Part shown: positions 27,021-35,513 of the stretch, piece after piece
Layout: each line of letters begins with the position of its first letter
Numbering within the stretch: position 1 is the first letter of the stretch
DNA from: CAVRIA01 sp963721115
Lineage (GTDB): Bacteria > Desulfobacterota > Binatia > HRBIN30 > CADEER01
NCBI GenBank assembly: GCA_963721115.1
Contig: CAVRIA010000005.1
Location: 496,001 to 560,000, forward strand
Length of the DNA stretch: 64,000 bases
Reading direction: 5' to 3'
The notes under the pieces: generated by a model
Database searches by the model: none
Seen by the model: only the letters and a program-made list of their open reading frames with translations
What the model was told of the DNA's origin: nothing
Made by a program: the position numbers and the translations under genes

Positions 27021-27257
27021 TCACGATCCAGTGGCCGCCAGCTCGCGGACGCGCGCGATGTCCCTCGGATCGATCGAACGCAGCTGCGCCGGGCGTAGCG
27101 TCACGACCGCGACCGTTTCCCCGGCGAGGGTCATGAACTCGACCTCGTACCCGGCACCGCCCTTGTGGACGTGCACGACCGTGCCGATGTCACCGGCTTC
27201 CAAGCCCGCTTCCGGGATGCCTTCGGTCAGGACCACGCAGTCGTGTTCGTTGATCAT
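27021..27257 (-). CDS. DUF4926 domain protein
   Basis: This 78-residue protein matches the DUF4926 pattern: DCVVLTEGIPEAGLEAGDIG, then VVHVHKGGAGYEVEFMTLAG, and ETVAVVTLRPAQLR. It is a small beta-barrel (SH3-like) protein of unknown function. The ATG at 27257 overlaps the stop of the upstream DUF6883 gene (ATGA), so the pair is co-translated. DUF4926 genes commonly sit beside DUF6883 genes, and an immunity or antitoxin role has been suggested by such pairing; this is inference. Confidence 0.85.
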   Translation of the reverse strand: MINEHDCVVLTEGIPEAGLEAGDIGTVVHVHKGGAGYEVEFMTLAGETVAVVTLRPAQLRSIDPRDIARVRELAATGS

Positions 27258-27715
27258 CGTCGAGGCTCCAAAGGATACGCCGTGATCAACCGCGGGGCAA
27301 CTTCGCCGTCGTCGAGCTGCCAGACCGTCCGGACTCGAGGTGCGCGGCCATCAGGCGCGTTGAGCGGTCCGTCCACTTCATAGCGGGGGCCGAATCCCGT
27401 CTCCCGCTCGACCACCACCTCGTTTCGCCGGCCGTGCTCCCGCAGGGCTTGAGCGAGCGATTCCCAGTCGTCCAGGCGGAACCCGAAGTCCGCGAAGAAC
27501 CTGGCCTTGCTGCCGCCATACCGATGGGCAGCATTGAGCAGATATGAGATGACCTTGTCCCGGGAGCGGCATCGACACGAGCACAAGGGGCCAAGCCTCG
27601 GGGACGTTCCTGAAAAGATGAACGAATAGGGAACGACGCTGTAGCTGGCGACGCCCTTTCTGAGCTGGATGGCCGTTTTTCGGCGTTTTTCGGCGTTGAC
27701 CGACTCCACAGGCAC
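27254..27715 (-). CDS. DUF6883 domain protein
   Basis: The C-terminal 100 residues match DUF6883: DKVISYLLNAAHRYGGSKAR, FFADFGFRLDDWESLAQAL, REHGRRNEVV, then ETGFGPRYEVDGPL and APRVRTVWQLDDGEVAPRL. The N-terminal about 55 residues lack similarity and the start (GTG at 27715) is uncertain; a shift or 5' loss in front of DKVISYLL is possible. It is translationally coupled to the DUF4926 gene downstream. The domain also occurs at the end of polymorphic toxins, so a nuclease-like toxin with its partner is possible. Confidence 0.72.
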   Translation of the reverse strand: MPVESVNAEKRRKTAIQLRKGVASYSVVPYSFIFSGTSPRLGPLCSCRCRSRDKVISYLLNAAHRYGGSKARFFADFGFRLDDWESLAQALREHGRRNEVVVERETGFGPRYEVDGPLNAPDGRAPRVRTVWQLDDGEVAPRLITAYPLEPRR

Positions 27716-28023
27716 GTACTATCCAAGCTCCATGGAGGGGGTCCGAGTCGTGAGCGGCATCGAGGGCCAGCGATTTCTTGATCTCCTCGCTCAGTCCAGA
27801 TCAGTTTGAGCAGCTCTTCCCGAAGTAGCTTGGAGAGAAACCTCTCCGGGGGAGGCCCAGCTTGTCCGGCCTATCCGCCACGCACGGGATCAACCTGGAT
27901 GAAGCGTCGCCACTATCGGCGGTGTGAGCGCACGACCCGGAGGGTCGGCGCGCGCTTCGTCGGGTGGCGGCGGGGGCGCTCCTCCGTTGAGACGTCCACC
28001 TGGCTCGCCGGCGGAGACGTGCG
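27716..28023. other. Region without a supported gene
   Basis: Only a 20-25 codon frame after the ATG at 27732 (EGVRVVSGIEGQRFLDLLAQ) looks protein-like before it stops; it may be the relic of an N-terminus. The rest shows nothing beyond a likely promoter and SD (GGAG at about 28010) for the regulator that follows. Confidence 0.3.
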
Positions 28024-30972
28024 ATGCGTCGAGAAGCAACCGGACCATCATCCGGAGCGCGGTTGGGAACGGTGTTGAAGTTCGAGCGCTTTCGTCTCGA
28101 TGCCGCCGACGCGCGGCTCTGGAAGGGCGACGTGCCCGTGGTCCTGTCGCACAAGGCACTGGCCGTTCTCGCCCTCCTCGCCTCTCGCCCCGGACGTCTG
28201 GTCACGAAGGATGAGCTGCTCGACGGCGCGTGGCCCGACGCCCACGTCTCCGACGCGGTGCTCAAAGTCGCGGTGGCCGAGCTGCGGCGAGCGTTGGGAG
28301 ATCGGCCGCGCGCGCCGCGCTTTATCGAGACGGTGCACCGGCGCGGCTACCGCTTCGTCGGGCAGATCGAAGCGGACGGGAACACGGGGCCAGGCGCCGC
28401 ACAGGCGCAATCTCTTGCGTCGCGCCTGGTCGGTCGCGATCGGCTGCTGCTCGATTTGCGTGGCCATCTCGATGCAGCGCGCGCACGAGATCGTCGCGTC
28501 GTGCTCGTCACGGGCGAGCCCGGGATCGGCAAGACCGCTCTCATCGAGGCGTTCGTCGACGGGCAGCCGACGGAGTCCGTGCTGATTGCCTGGGGGCAGT
28601 GCCGGGAGAGCTATGGCGAGGGGGAGGCGTTCCTACCGCTGCTGGAGGCGCTCGGGTCTCTGTGCCGGAGCGGTTTGGGTGGCGTCGTCGTTTCGATCCT
28701 ACGCCGCCACGCCCCTTCTTGGCTGAACGAGATTCCCTGGGCCGTCGAGGACGGCGATCGCGTCGAGATCGAACGGGCCGCTCGCGGCATCGGCCGGAGG
28801 CGGATGCTGCGCGAGTTCGCCGATGCCCTGGAGGCGATCAGCCGCGAGCGGCCACTGCTGCTCGTTCTCGAGGATCTGCACTGGTGCGATCCGTCCACGC
28901 TCGACGTGTTCTCCGCGCTCGCCCACCGAAACGACCCGGCGTGCCTCCTGATCGTCGGGAGCTACCGCCCGGTGGATGCGATTCTTGCCGATCATCCAGT
29001 GAGGGGGCTCGCCCGCGAGCTGGTGACCCATCGACGAGCCACGGAGATCGCGGTCTCGCTGCTCGACCAGCCCGAGGTGGAGACCTATCTCCGCGCCCGG
29101 CTCGGTGGCGATCCGCCCCAGCGGCTGAGCGCCCTCGTCCACCAGCGCAGTGAAGGCAATCCGCTTTTCATGGTCACCTACGTCTCGGATCTTCTCGCGC
29201 ATGGGTGTCTCGCCCGCGGCGACGGCGGCTGGGAGATCCGCCGCCCGCTGCGGGAGATCGAGGTCCTCTTCCCCACTGAGCTCGAGGCCGTTCTCGATCG
29301 GCGCGTGGACCGGCTGGAGGCGAACGATCTGGAGCTGCTCGAGTGCGCCAGCGTCATCGGCCGCGAGTTCGCCTCGGAGACGGTCGCCACTATCCTGGGC
29401 GGCGAGCCGTCCGCTGTCGAAGCGGCGTTCGAGCGGCTCGGCCGGTCCGAAGATTTCATCCGCCCGACCGGCGTCCAGCGTCTGACGAGCGGCGCCGTGA
29501 CCGGTCACTACGAGTTCGTCCACGACCTCCTGCGCGGTGCGCTCTACCAGCACGTGGGTGCTGCCCGGCGCGCCCACCTCCACGGCCGCGTCGCCGAGCG
29601 GCTCGCAGGCCACGGCGGAAGCGCCGCGGCGCTCGCCTACCATTGCCACGCCGCCGGCTTCGCCGACGAAGCCATCCGACAATGGGAACGAGCGGGGAAT
29701 CTCGCCGTCGGGCGACGGGCGAACGTCGAAGCGATTCGCCATTTCGAGGCCGCCTTGAGCCTGCTCGCCGGGCAGCCGGAATCGTCGGCGCGCGACGCGC
29801 GAGAGCTGTCGTTGCTCACCGCGATCGGCACCCCCTATCGCTCGGTGTACGGCCCGGGGGCGCCACAGGCCGCCGCCGTGTACGATCAGGCCGAGAGGCT
29901 GTGCGAGCGCCTGGAGGTCGGCCCGCAGATCTATCCGATGCTCGCCGGCCTGTTCACGTTCTTCATCGGTCGCGCGCGCTACCCGGATGCGCGCGAGATG
30001 GCGGCGCGCATGATGCAGGTTGCGCAACCTCTCGGAGAGCCGCTGATGCTGAAGAGCGCGCTGTTGATGACGGGCGTCGCCAACCTCTACTCCGGCCGGC
30101 TCGCGCAAGCGGTCGAGAGCATGGACCGGGCCATCGAGCTGTCGGGCGATGAGGTCGTCTACCATTGGGACCACGATACCCTGGGGCTCTGCTACCTCTT
30201 CTCCTGCCTGGCACTCCATTTGATGGGTCGACCCGAGGAGGCACGCGAGCGGTCGGCAAAGGGCCTCGAGAACGCACGGCGAGGCGCGGACACGCATTTG
30301 ACGACGATGGCGTTGCAATTCGGGTCGGTTCTCGATCGATGGCGGGGAGACACGGCGAAGACGCGCCAACACACGTTGCAAATCGCCTCGATCTCCGAGG
30401 AGCAGGGATTCGAGGTGTGGATTCCCGTGATCGGCTGGACCCTCGGCTGGGTGGAAGCCACGCAGGGCGCGCTCACCGAAGGCATCGCGACCATGCGCAA
30501 GAACCTCGATCTCTACCACGAGAGCGGCACCGACACCGGCCGCACGGAGTACCTCGCCGCCACGGCCGCGGCGTGCGTGCAGGCAAACGACATCCACACG
30601 GGGCTCGCTCTGGTCGATGAGGGGCTCGCCCTGGTGGAGGTCAGCGACGAGCGCTTCGCGGAAGCGGAGCTGCACCGTGTGCGTGGCGCGCTGCTCGCGG
30701 CGCGCGCCCCCAAAGGTCGGGGACGGACGGCGTCTCGCACCCGCGACGAGGCCGAGGCAGAGGTCCTCCGCGCGATCGAGATCGCTCGAAAGCAGGACGC
30801 GAAGGCCTGGGAGCTGCGAGCGGCGACCACCCTGTTCGACCTGCGCCAGCGCGCCGGCGACACGCGTGAGGCCCGGAAGATCCTGGCCCGGGTCTACGGG
30901 ACCTTCGATCGTTCGGCCGAACTGGCGGACGTGCGCGAGGCGGGCAATCGCCTGTCAAAGGGCGGGGGCTAG
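28024..30972 (+). CDS. Large winged-helix / AAA ATPase / TPR regulator
   Basis: This 982-residue protein has three parts. An OmpR/PhoB-type winged helix (about residues 18-115, with LVTKDELLDGAWPDAHVSDA and RFIETVHRRGYRFVG) is followed by a STAND-like AAA ATPase (about 138-420) with Walker A GEPGIGKT and Walker B LLLVLEDLHWCD, then a long helical TPR-like region. This is the layout of CadC/AfsR/MalT-like one-component regulators and 'predicted ATPase' proteins. I chose the ATG at 28024 because GGAG sits 6-7 bases upstream; GTG 28072 is an alternative. It ends 6 bp from a convergent small gene. The ligand and targets are unknown; the secreted-protein pair downstream is a candidate target. Confidence 0.85.
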   Translation: MRREATGPSSGARLGTVLKFERFRLDAADARLWKGDVPVVLSHKALAVLALLASRPGRLVTKDELLDGAWPDAHVSDAVLKVAVAELRRALGDRPRAPRFIETVHRRGYRFVGQIEADGNTGPGAAQAQSLASRLVGRDRLLLDLRGHLDAARARDRRVVLVTGEPGIGKTALIEAFVDGQPTESVLIAWGQCRESYGEGEAFLPLLEALGSLCRSGLGGVVVSILRRHAPSWLNEIPWAVEDGDRVEIERAARGIGRRRMLREFADALEAISRERPLLLVLEDLHWCDPSTLDVFSALAHRNDPACLLIVGSYRPVDAILADHPVRGLARELVTHRRATEIAVSLLDQPEVETYLRARLGGDPPQRLSALVHQRSEGNPLFMVTYVSDLLAHGCLARGDGGWEIRRPLREIEVLFPTELEAVLDRRVDRLEANDLELLECASVIGREFASETVATILGGEPSAVEAAFERLGRSEDFIRPTGVQRLTSGAVTGHYEFVHDLLRGALYQHVGAARRAHLHGRVAERLAGHGGSAAALAYHCHAAGFADEAIRQWERAGNLAVGRRANVEAIRHFEAALSLLAGQPESSARDARELSLLTAIGTPYRSVYGPGAPQAAAVYDQAERLCERLEVGPQIYPMLAGLFTFFIGRARYPDAREMAARMMQVAQPLGEPLMLKSALLMTGVANLYSGRLAQAVESMDRAIELSGDEVVYHWDHDTLGLCYLFSCLALHLMGRPEEARERSAKGLENARRGADTHLTTMALQFGSVLDRWRGDTAKTRQHTLQIASISEEQGFEVWIPVIGWTLGWVEATQGALTEGIATMRKNLDLYHESGTDTGRTEYLAATAAACVQANDIHTGLALVDEGLALVEVSDERFAEAELHRVRGALLAARAPKGRGRTASRTRDEAEAEVLRAIEIARKQDAKAWELRAATTLFDLRQRAGDTREARKILARVYGTFDRSAELADVREAGNRLSKGGG

Positions 30973-30978
30973 CCTCGG

Positions 30979-31236
30979 CTAGTCCGCTCCTCCGTCGCCC
31001 GGGAACTTTCGCACGAGGAAATCCAGCAGTTCCTTGCGCGATCGGAACCGCAGCTCCTCGCCCGATTGCACGTGCTCCACTCTTCCCGCGGTCCGCCGAG
31101 TCTTGCCCCTCGCCGAGCGGAAGCGAATCACGAAAGCGCCGCCGGGATCGGGGGGAGCGAGCGAGTCTCCGTGCCGATGCGAGGTTCGTGGATCGTTCCT
31201 GGCCGCCGCCCGTCGTTCGCTCGTCATGCGCGGCAT
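30979..31236 (-). CDS. Small conserved-looking protein, unknown function
   Basis: This 85-residue protein has the C-terminal pattern FVIRFRSARGKTRRTAGRVE then HVQSGEELRFRSRKELLDFL. This FxxQF/VRF-type strand, GRVEHV and RF.S..ELL.FL pattern recurs in short proteins of soil deltaproteobacteria, but I cannot name a domain. The start is ATG 31236 or 31227. It is convergent with the large AAA regulator, with stops 6 bp apart. It has no signal peptide or membrane segment. Confidence 0.5.
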   Translation of the reverse strand: MPRMTSERRAAARNDPRTSHRHGDSLAPPDPGGAFVIRFRSARGKTRRTAGRVEHVQSGEELRFRSRKELLDFLVRKFPGDGGAD

Positions 31237-31257
31237 CGAAGCAAGACCCCGCCGGTC

Positions 31258-31355
31258 GAGTCCTAAGAAAGCGGTAAAGCTTTCGTAAGTTCTGCTGCAT
31301 CGGAACCGCGTCGCGGGGAAGATTTTACCGAAGTCTAACCTCTGTCTTAGGACTC
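31258..31355. repeat. 98-bp nested inverted repeat in a divergent promoter region
   Basis: GAGTCCTAAGA (31258-31268) and TCTTAGGACTC (31345-31355) are perfect inverted repeats, and inside them CGGTAAA (31272-31278) faces TTTACCG (31324-31330). The element lies between the divergent small gene (start 31236) and the secreted-protein gene (31498). It may be a structured RNA leader, a regulator site, or a small MITE. Confidence 0.55.
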
Positions 31356-31497
31356 GCGCCACGGAATCCGGCAGCCTCGGGTCGTGCGAATGGAAGGAAC
31401 CGGACGATCTACGACCTCCGCCGCAGGCGGGCGAGCGGACGGGGCGCAACGAGAGCTCAGTGTGGCTGGGTTCGAATGCACAAAGTGGGGAGGGCTA

Positions 31498-33081
31498 ATG
31501 TACGACGCAACGCTACGCGGATTCGCGTTCCTGGCGTTCATCCTGGGACTGGCCATGTGGTGTCCACCGGCGACGGCGGAACCGGCGACCAAGGATCAGC
31601 GCAAGTGCATGGATGCGTTGAACAGGGGCTTCGCGTCGCTGGCGAAGCAGGAGGGCAAGGTGCTGTGCGGTTGCCTCAGGGATGGAGCCAAGGGCAAGGT
31701 CTCGGGATCGATCCGGGAGTGCTTCGAGAACGCGACGTCGAAGTCGCTGACGCGCGCCCTCGGCAAGGTGGATGCGGACTTTGACAAGAAATGTACGGGC
31801 GCGGACCGCGACGGTATATCGCGGCTTCCCGCCTTCGGTCCGCGCGAGCCCGGCATCCTGAGCCAGACGGCTCACGCAAAGGAACGCGGGCTGATGCATG
31901 ATCTGTTTGGCAGCGACATCGACGCCGCGGTCGTCCCCGGCGACAAGGCCGCCGCCAACTGTCAGCTCGCCGTCGCCAAGGCCTTGAAGAAGTGTCAGGA
32001 CGCCAAGCTGAAGGAGTTCAATCGCTGCAAGCACGCGGCGTTGGCCGGGAAAGAGGGCGCCCCCGTGAGCTCGGCCGACGAGCTGGCGCGCACCTGTCTG
32101 CTCGATCCGAACACCGGCCAGATGCCAGATCCCAAGGGCAAGATCGCAAAGCTCTGCCTCACGCACCTGGCGAAGACCGTTCGGAAGAAGTGCCTGGGTC
32201 AGCCGCTGGACCAGCTCTTCCCCGGAGAGTGCGCCGGAGCCACCGACGTCCCCGCGTGTCTGGAAGCGGCAGCCTGCGGTCGGGTGTGCGTGGCGACCAG
32301 CCTCGCCGACAATCTGGCGCCGGACTTCTGCGACGCGCTGACGGCAGAGGATCCGAACGCCGCGCTCGATCGGCTACTGGCCAAGGGCGGCGGAACGCCC
32401 ACGTCCCCACCGCCCGATTTTCCCGATCCCGACGAGCCCGACATCGAGTATCCGGATACCTACCTGGAGCACGACGGTGCGCGGTGGGCGAAGCCGCTCG
32501 ATCTGGACTGGCAGGAGGTGCCGGATCCCAACAGCGTCGTGAATCTGGCGGCACCAGAGGTCACGCTTCTGGTCAACAACCTGGAGGACGACCCACTCGT
32601 CGTCGACATCACGATCTACATGGACGCGGGCGGACCGATACAGCACACGCTTCAGGCCAACCTCACCGCCATGCCGCGCGGCACCTCGAGTCTGATCGTG
32701 AGTCCCGTCGCCTCGGGACTGGATCTCGATTCGATGCGTTTCTCGGGCTCGATCGGGGCGGTGGCGCAGGTTCGATCCGCGACGTCGGGCGAGCTCATCG
32801 CCGTGGAGGTCGTCCATGAGATCTTCTACCACCGCCCCGAGGGCGAGCCCGTGGGCATCACGGCGTACGGAAGCAACGCGATGCAAAGGCAGTTCCGCGC
32901 GGGCGATTACCAGGGCCTGGCCGAGGTCGACGATCTGGACGGGGTAGTGCGCATCTCCGACGGCGGCGTCGGGCTCACTTCTCCCGGTCCTGTTTCCTAT
33001 CCCAACGACGACGGCGGACATCTTCCGGGCCTCGCTGCCGACGGCCCCGACGAGGACCCGAGTGGAGGACCCATCCAATGA
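31498..33081 (+). CDS. Secreted Cys-rich helical protein, unknown function
   Basis: This 527-residue secreted protein starts at the ATG at 31498 (GGGAGGG upstream), giving a signal peptide (FAFLAFILGLAMWCPPATAE). Residues about 25-330 are Lys-rich helices with regularly spaced Cys pairs (VLCGCLRDGAKGK, NCQLAVAKALKKCQDAKL, FNRCKHAALAGKE, KKCLGQPLDQLF), likely disulfide-linked. After a Pro/Asp linker (TSPPPDFPDPDEPDIEYPD) comes a beta-rich C-terminal domain. No catalytic motif is recognised. The stop overlaps a downstream ATG (33078-33081, ATGA), so it forms a unit with the HExxH protein that follows. The open frame extends upstream to 31384. Confidence 0.72.
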   Translation: MYDATLRGFAFLAFILGLAMWCPPATAEPATKDQRKCMDALNRGFASLAKQEGKVLCGCLRDGAKGKVSGSIRECFENATSKSLTRALGKVDADFDKKCTGADRDGISRLPAFGPREPGILSQTAHAKERGLMHDLFGSDIDAAVVPGDKAAANCQLAVAKALKKCQDAKLKEFNRCKHAALAGKEGAPVSSADELARTCLLDPNTGQMPDPKGKIAKLCLTHLAKTVRKKCLGQPLDQLFPGECAGATDVPACLEAAACGRVCVATSLADNLAPDFCDALTAEDPNAALDRLLAKGGGTPTSPPPDFPDPDEPDIEYPDTYLEHDGARWAKPLDLDWQEVPDPNSVVNLAAPEVTLLVNNLEDDPLVVDITIYMDAGGPIQHTLQANLTAMPRGTSSLIVSPVASGLDLDSMRFSGSIGAVAQVRSATSGELIAVEVVHEIFYHRPEGEPVGITAYGSNAMQRQFRAGDYQGLAEVDDLDGVVRISDGGVGLTSPGPVSYPNDDGGHLPGLAADGPDEDPSGGPIQ

Positions 33082-34342
33082 GGAAGTGGCAACGACTCGC
33101 CTGGCTCCCGTCCCGCTCATGAGCCTGCTCGTGACAGGCGCGGCACACGCCGCGACCTACAAGCTGTGCATCAAGTGGGACATCACGATGAACGACTCCG
33201 GGTTCACCATCACGAGCGGGGGCGGTCAGACCATCACTGAGGACTACTACCCCTGGGTGTCCCACGAGGTCGTGGCGCGCAACGTGCGCGTGCGCATCAC
33301 CAAGGGCTCCCTCGACACCACGATCGACAGCGGCTCGGACGGCTGCTTCAGCTTCAGCACGTCGGTGTCGCCTCCGTTCACGCTGCGCGCGTTCGCGTAC
33401 GCCAAGGATTCGGGCAACAACGTGACGCGCGTGATCGACTCGAACGGAAACACCCGCTCGTTCGTGAAGACCATCAACCCGCCGGCCAACGTCTGGACTG
33501 AAGTCCACTTCGGAAACTTCACCAGTCCCTGGGCTACGCTGGCTGCCGTATCCGCCTACAGCGCCTATCGCTACACCTGGGGCGCCAAGAACAAAGAGAT
33601 GCGCGTCACCGAGTGCAACACCGACTTCTGCAACTCCTCGCTCGTGAACACGAGCCTGCTCGACGACGGCATTGGGACGATCCAGATCTACGACGGCTCC
33701 GATACCGACACGGATCGACGCTATGCGAAGTTCATGATCGCGCACGAGCTCGGTCACGCCTGGATGCGGCTCTACACGGGCGGGCTGCTCGAGCCCTTCC
33801 GAAACAGCACGGGTCTCACCGACAACACGCGCAACGCGAGCGCCTGCTCGCATGGCTCGAGCTATACGATGACCAGCCTGGAGTGGAACGTGGTCGGCGC
33901 CAAGGAAGCCATTGCCCACATCTATTCCGCCGATATCTGGAACCACCACGGCAGCAATCAGGGCCACTTCCGCTGGTTCGATAAGAGCTACGACCTGGAG
34001 TACAACAGCCCCCACCTGAGCGGGGGGTACATGGAGAACAACTGCTCGCCGTCGAGCACCACGGGCAAGTCCATCAACCTCGATTGGCTTCGCTTCTACT
34101 GGGACTGGCATACGCCGTACGCGGGCGGCAACAACGCGCCGATGCACGAGATCCGCGACGCCTGGTATTTCGCGCTCCTGGCCGACGTCCTGAGCAATAC
34201 CTTCCCCGGGCTCAACATGAAGCTCTCGGCCTCGAACTACTACCGGCGCATCACGGACGCCATGGAGATCGTGCGCGACAAGCAGGCCTACGAGGACGAC
34301 TACGAGTTCTTCGACGGCTGGAACGGCATCGACACGAACTAG
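33062..34342 (+). CDS. Secreted HExxH zinc-metallopeptidase-like protein
   Basis: The uninterrupted frame (from GTG 33062) gives 426 residues: a signal-like stretch (PLMSLLVTGAAHA), a beta-sandwich-type N-terminal region (residues about 30-150), and a zinc-protease motif KFMIAHELGHAWMRLY near residue 228, with downstream His residues (HIYSADIWNHHG) that could supply the third ligand. The better start is the ATG at 33078, which overlaps the previous stop and gives MRKWQRLA, a basic signal-peptide start, but in another frame; a one-base indel near 33100 would join it. Family assignment is open. Secretion and coupling to the preceding Cys-rich protein are clear. Confidence 0.68.
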   Translation: MEDPSNEEVATTRLAPVPLMSLLVTGAAHAATYKLCIKWDITMNDSGFTITSGGGQTITEDYYPWVSHEVVARNVRVRITKGSLDTTIDSGSDGCFSFSTSVSPPFTLRAFAYAKDSGNNVTRVIDSNGNTRSFVKTINPPANVWTEVHFGNFTSPWATLAAVSAYSAYRYTWGAKNKEMRVTECNTDFCNSSLVNTSLLDDGIGTIQIYDGSDTDTDRRYAKFMIAHELGHAWMRLYTGGLLEPFRNSTGLTDNTRNASACSHGSSYTMTSLEWNVVGAKEAIAHIYSADIWNHHGSNQGHFRWFDKSYDLEYNSPHLSGGYMENNCSPSSTTGKSINLDWLRFYWDWHTPYAGGNNAPMHEIRDAWYFALLADVLSNTFPGLNMKLSASNYYRRITDAMEIVRDKQAYEDDYEFFDGWNGIDTN

Positions 34343-34446
34343 CTTGGTACCTCACTCCAAAAGTTCGATGACGTATTCTGGATGTCGAATTCAGGCTGCC
34401 CTGCCCAGAGGGGACTCGTGTTGGGCAAGTCGCTCAAGCAGCTCCA

Positions 34447-34890
34447 TCACGATGAAACTTCCCCCGAGGCCGCCTGCGAAACCATCGCTTTCGCGAATGC
34501 GAGGAATTCGTCCAGATGGTTGGTGACGATGCTGTTCACGATCTGGAGATCCAGCTTGCGGTAGTCGTGGACCGCGACGTTGCGAAAGCCGACCATGCGG
34601 GCCATACGGGTGGCGAGATCGGCGTCGAGCAGGCCCGCGTCGCGGAGCATCTCGAAAGATTCGCGCGTCTCTTGCGGGATGCCGCGGCGGCGGAGGCGGA
34701 CGACGTGCATCGCGAGATCGATCGCGGCCTCGCAGGCGCGTTGGAGATTCAAGATGATCGAGTCCTGCCGAGTCACGTTCTGCAAGAGATTGCGCTCGTC
34801 GTCGCTGTACTCCTCTCTCACGCGCGCCACCCAACGCTCGATGACGGCGGCCTTGTTCAGGACGATGTCATCGACCATGGACCGTCCCAT
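34447..34890 (-). CDS. hepT: HepT family RNase toxin (type VII TA)
   Basis: This 147-residue HEPN protein of the DUF86/HepT family has the HEPN RNase motif RxxxxH in GFRNVAVHDYRKLD near residue 100, followed by the conserved Tyr. The start is ATG 34890 or the in-frame ATG at 34878. It overlaps the upstream mntA-like gene by 23 bp. In HepT-MntA pairs HepT cleaves RNA, and MntA silences it by AMPylating the Tyr next to the motif. Both conserved residues are present here, so the pair looks intact. The gap 34343-34446 holds nothing recognisable. Confidence 0.85.
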   Translation of the reverse strand: MGRSMVDDIVLNKAAVIERWVARVREEYSDDERNLLQNVTRQDSIILNLQRACEAAIDLAMHVVRLRRRGIPQETRESFEMLRDAGLLDADLATRMARMVGFRNVAVHDYRKLDLQIVNSIVTNHLDEFLAFAKAMVSQAASGEVSS

Positions 34891-35266
34891 CGCGCATCAC
34901 CTGTTCCAAGATCGCTCTCCGCTCCTCGTTGAGGCGGGCGTAGGAGGAGTATACGTAGATCTCGAACCGCTCTTTCTCCGGCCGGTCGAACACGGCGATC
35001 GCTTCCCCGGTGGAGACGACCTGCATCCGCATGACCGTCGAAGTAGAACGCAGATCGATGAGATCTACGTTGTGCCGGAGCTCTACGGCAAGCCGCTCCT
35101 GCAACTCGAACCGGCGAATAGGATCGATAGGCGCTAGCGCCAAGAGAGCGAAATCGACGTCGCTCTCTCGGTGAGTCTTTCCGCTCACCGTGGATCCGAA
35201 GCGATAGACCGCGACTACGTCGGGAACCGCTTCGCGAATGATTCGAATTGCCTGCTGGTCGTTCAT
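34868..35266 (-). CDS. mntA: MntA-type nucleotidyltransferase antitoxin
   Basis: This 132-residue minimal nucleotidyltransferase has the catalytic signature GSX10DXD intact: YRFGSTVSGKTHRESDVDFA, with a third acidic residue later at NVDLIDL. The length is normal for MntA antitoxins. It precedes and overlaps hepT, the usual gene order. The ATG at 35266 lies about 250 bp from the divergent membrane-protein gene. Confidence 0.87.
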   Translation of the reverse strand: MNDQQAIRIIREAVPDVVAVYRFGSTVSGKTHRESDVDFALLALAPIDPIRRFELQERLAVELRHNVDLIDLRSTSTVMRMQVVSTGEAIAVFDRPEKERFEIYVYSSYARLNEERRAILEQVMRDGTVHGR

Positions 35267-35513
35267 CGCGATAGCAGTCTAGCTCGACGGGGGCGTGCTG
35301 GCCACCATCGAGATTCTACATACAGGGCTCCGGGACGAAGCGAAGGATCTCCGCTGTCAGGCGGCATCCCGCGCGCACGGCATGCGGGGGACCTGCTCGA
35401 GCGACGAGTCTGAGTAGAGTCGCTCCCTCGACATTCATCACCCCTCCGACCGCGTTGAATTCCACCATCAGCCACGATAGGCGGCGTTACCAGCTGTCGA
35501 TGGGCTTCCACAC

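Noticed and set aside
28699..30675. 658-residue antisense frame
   Set aside because: It is fully antisense to the winged-helix/AAA gene, which has clear motifs; a long open antisense frame is expected in GC-rich DNA.
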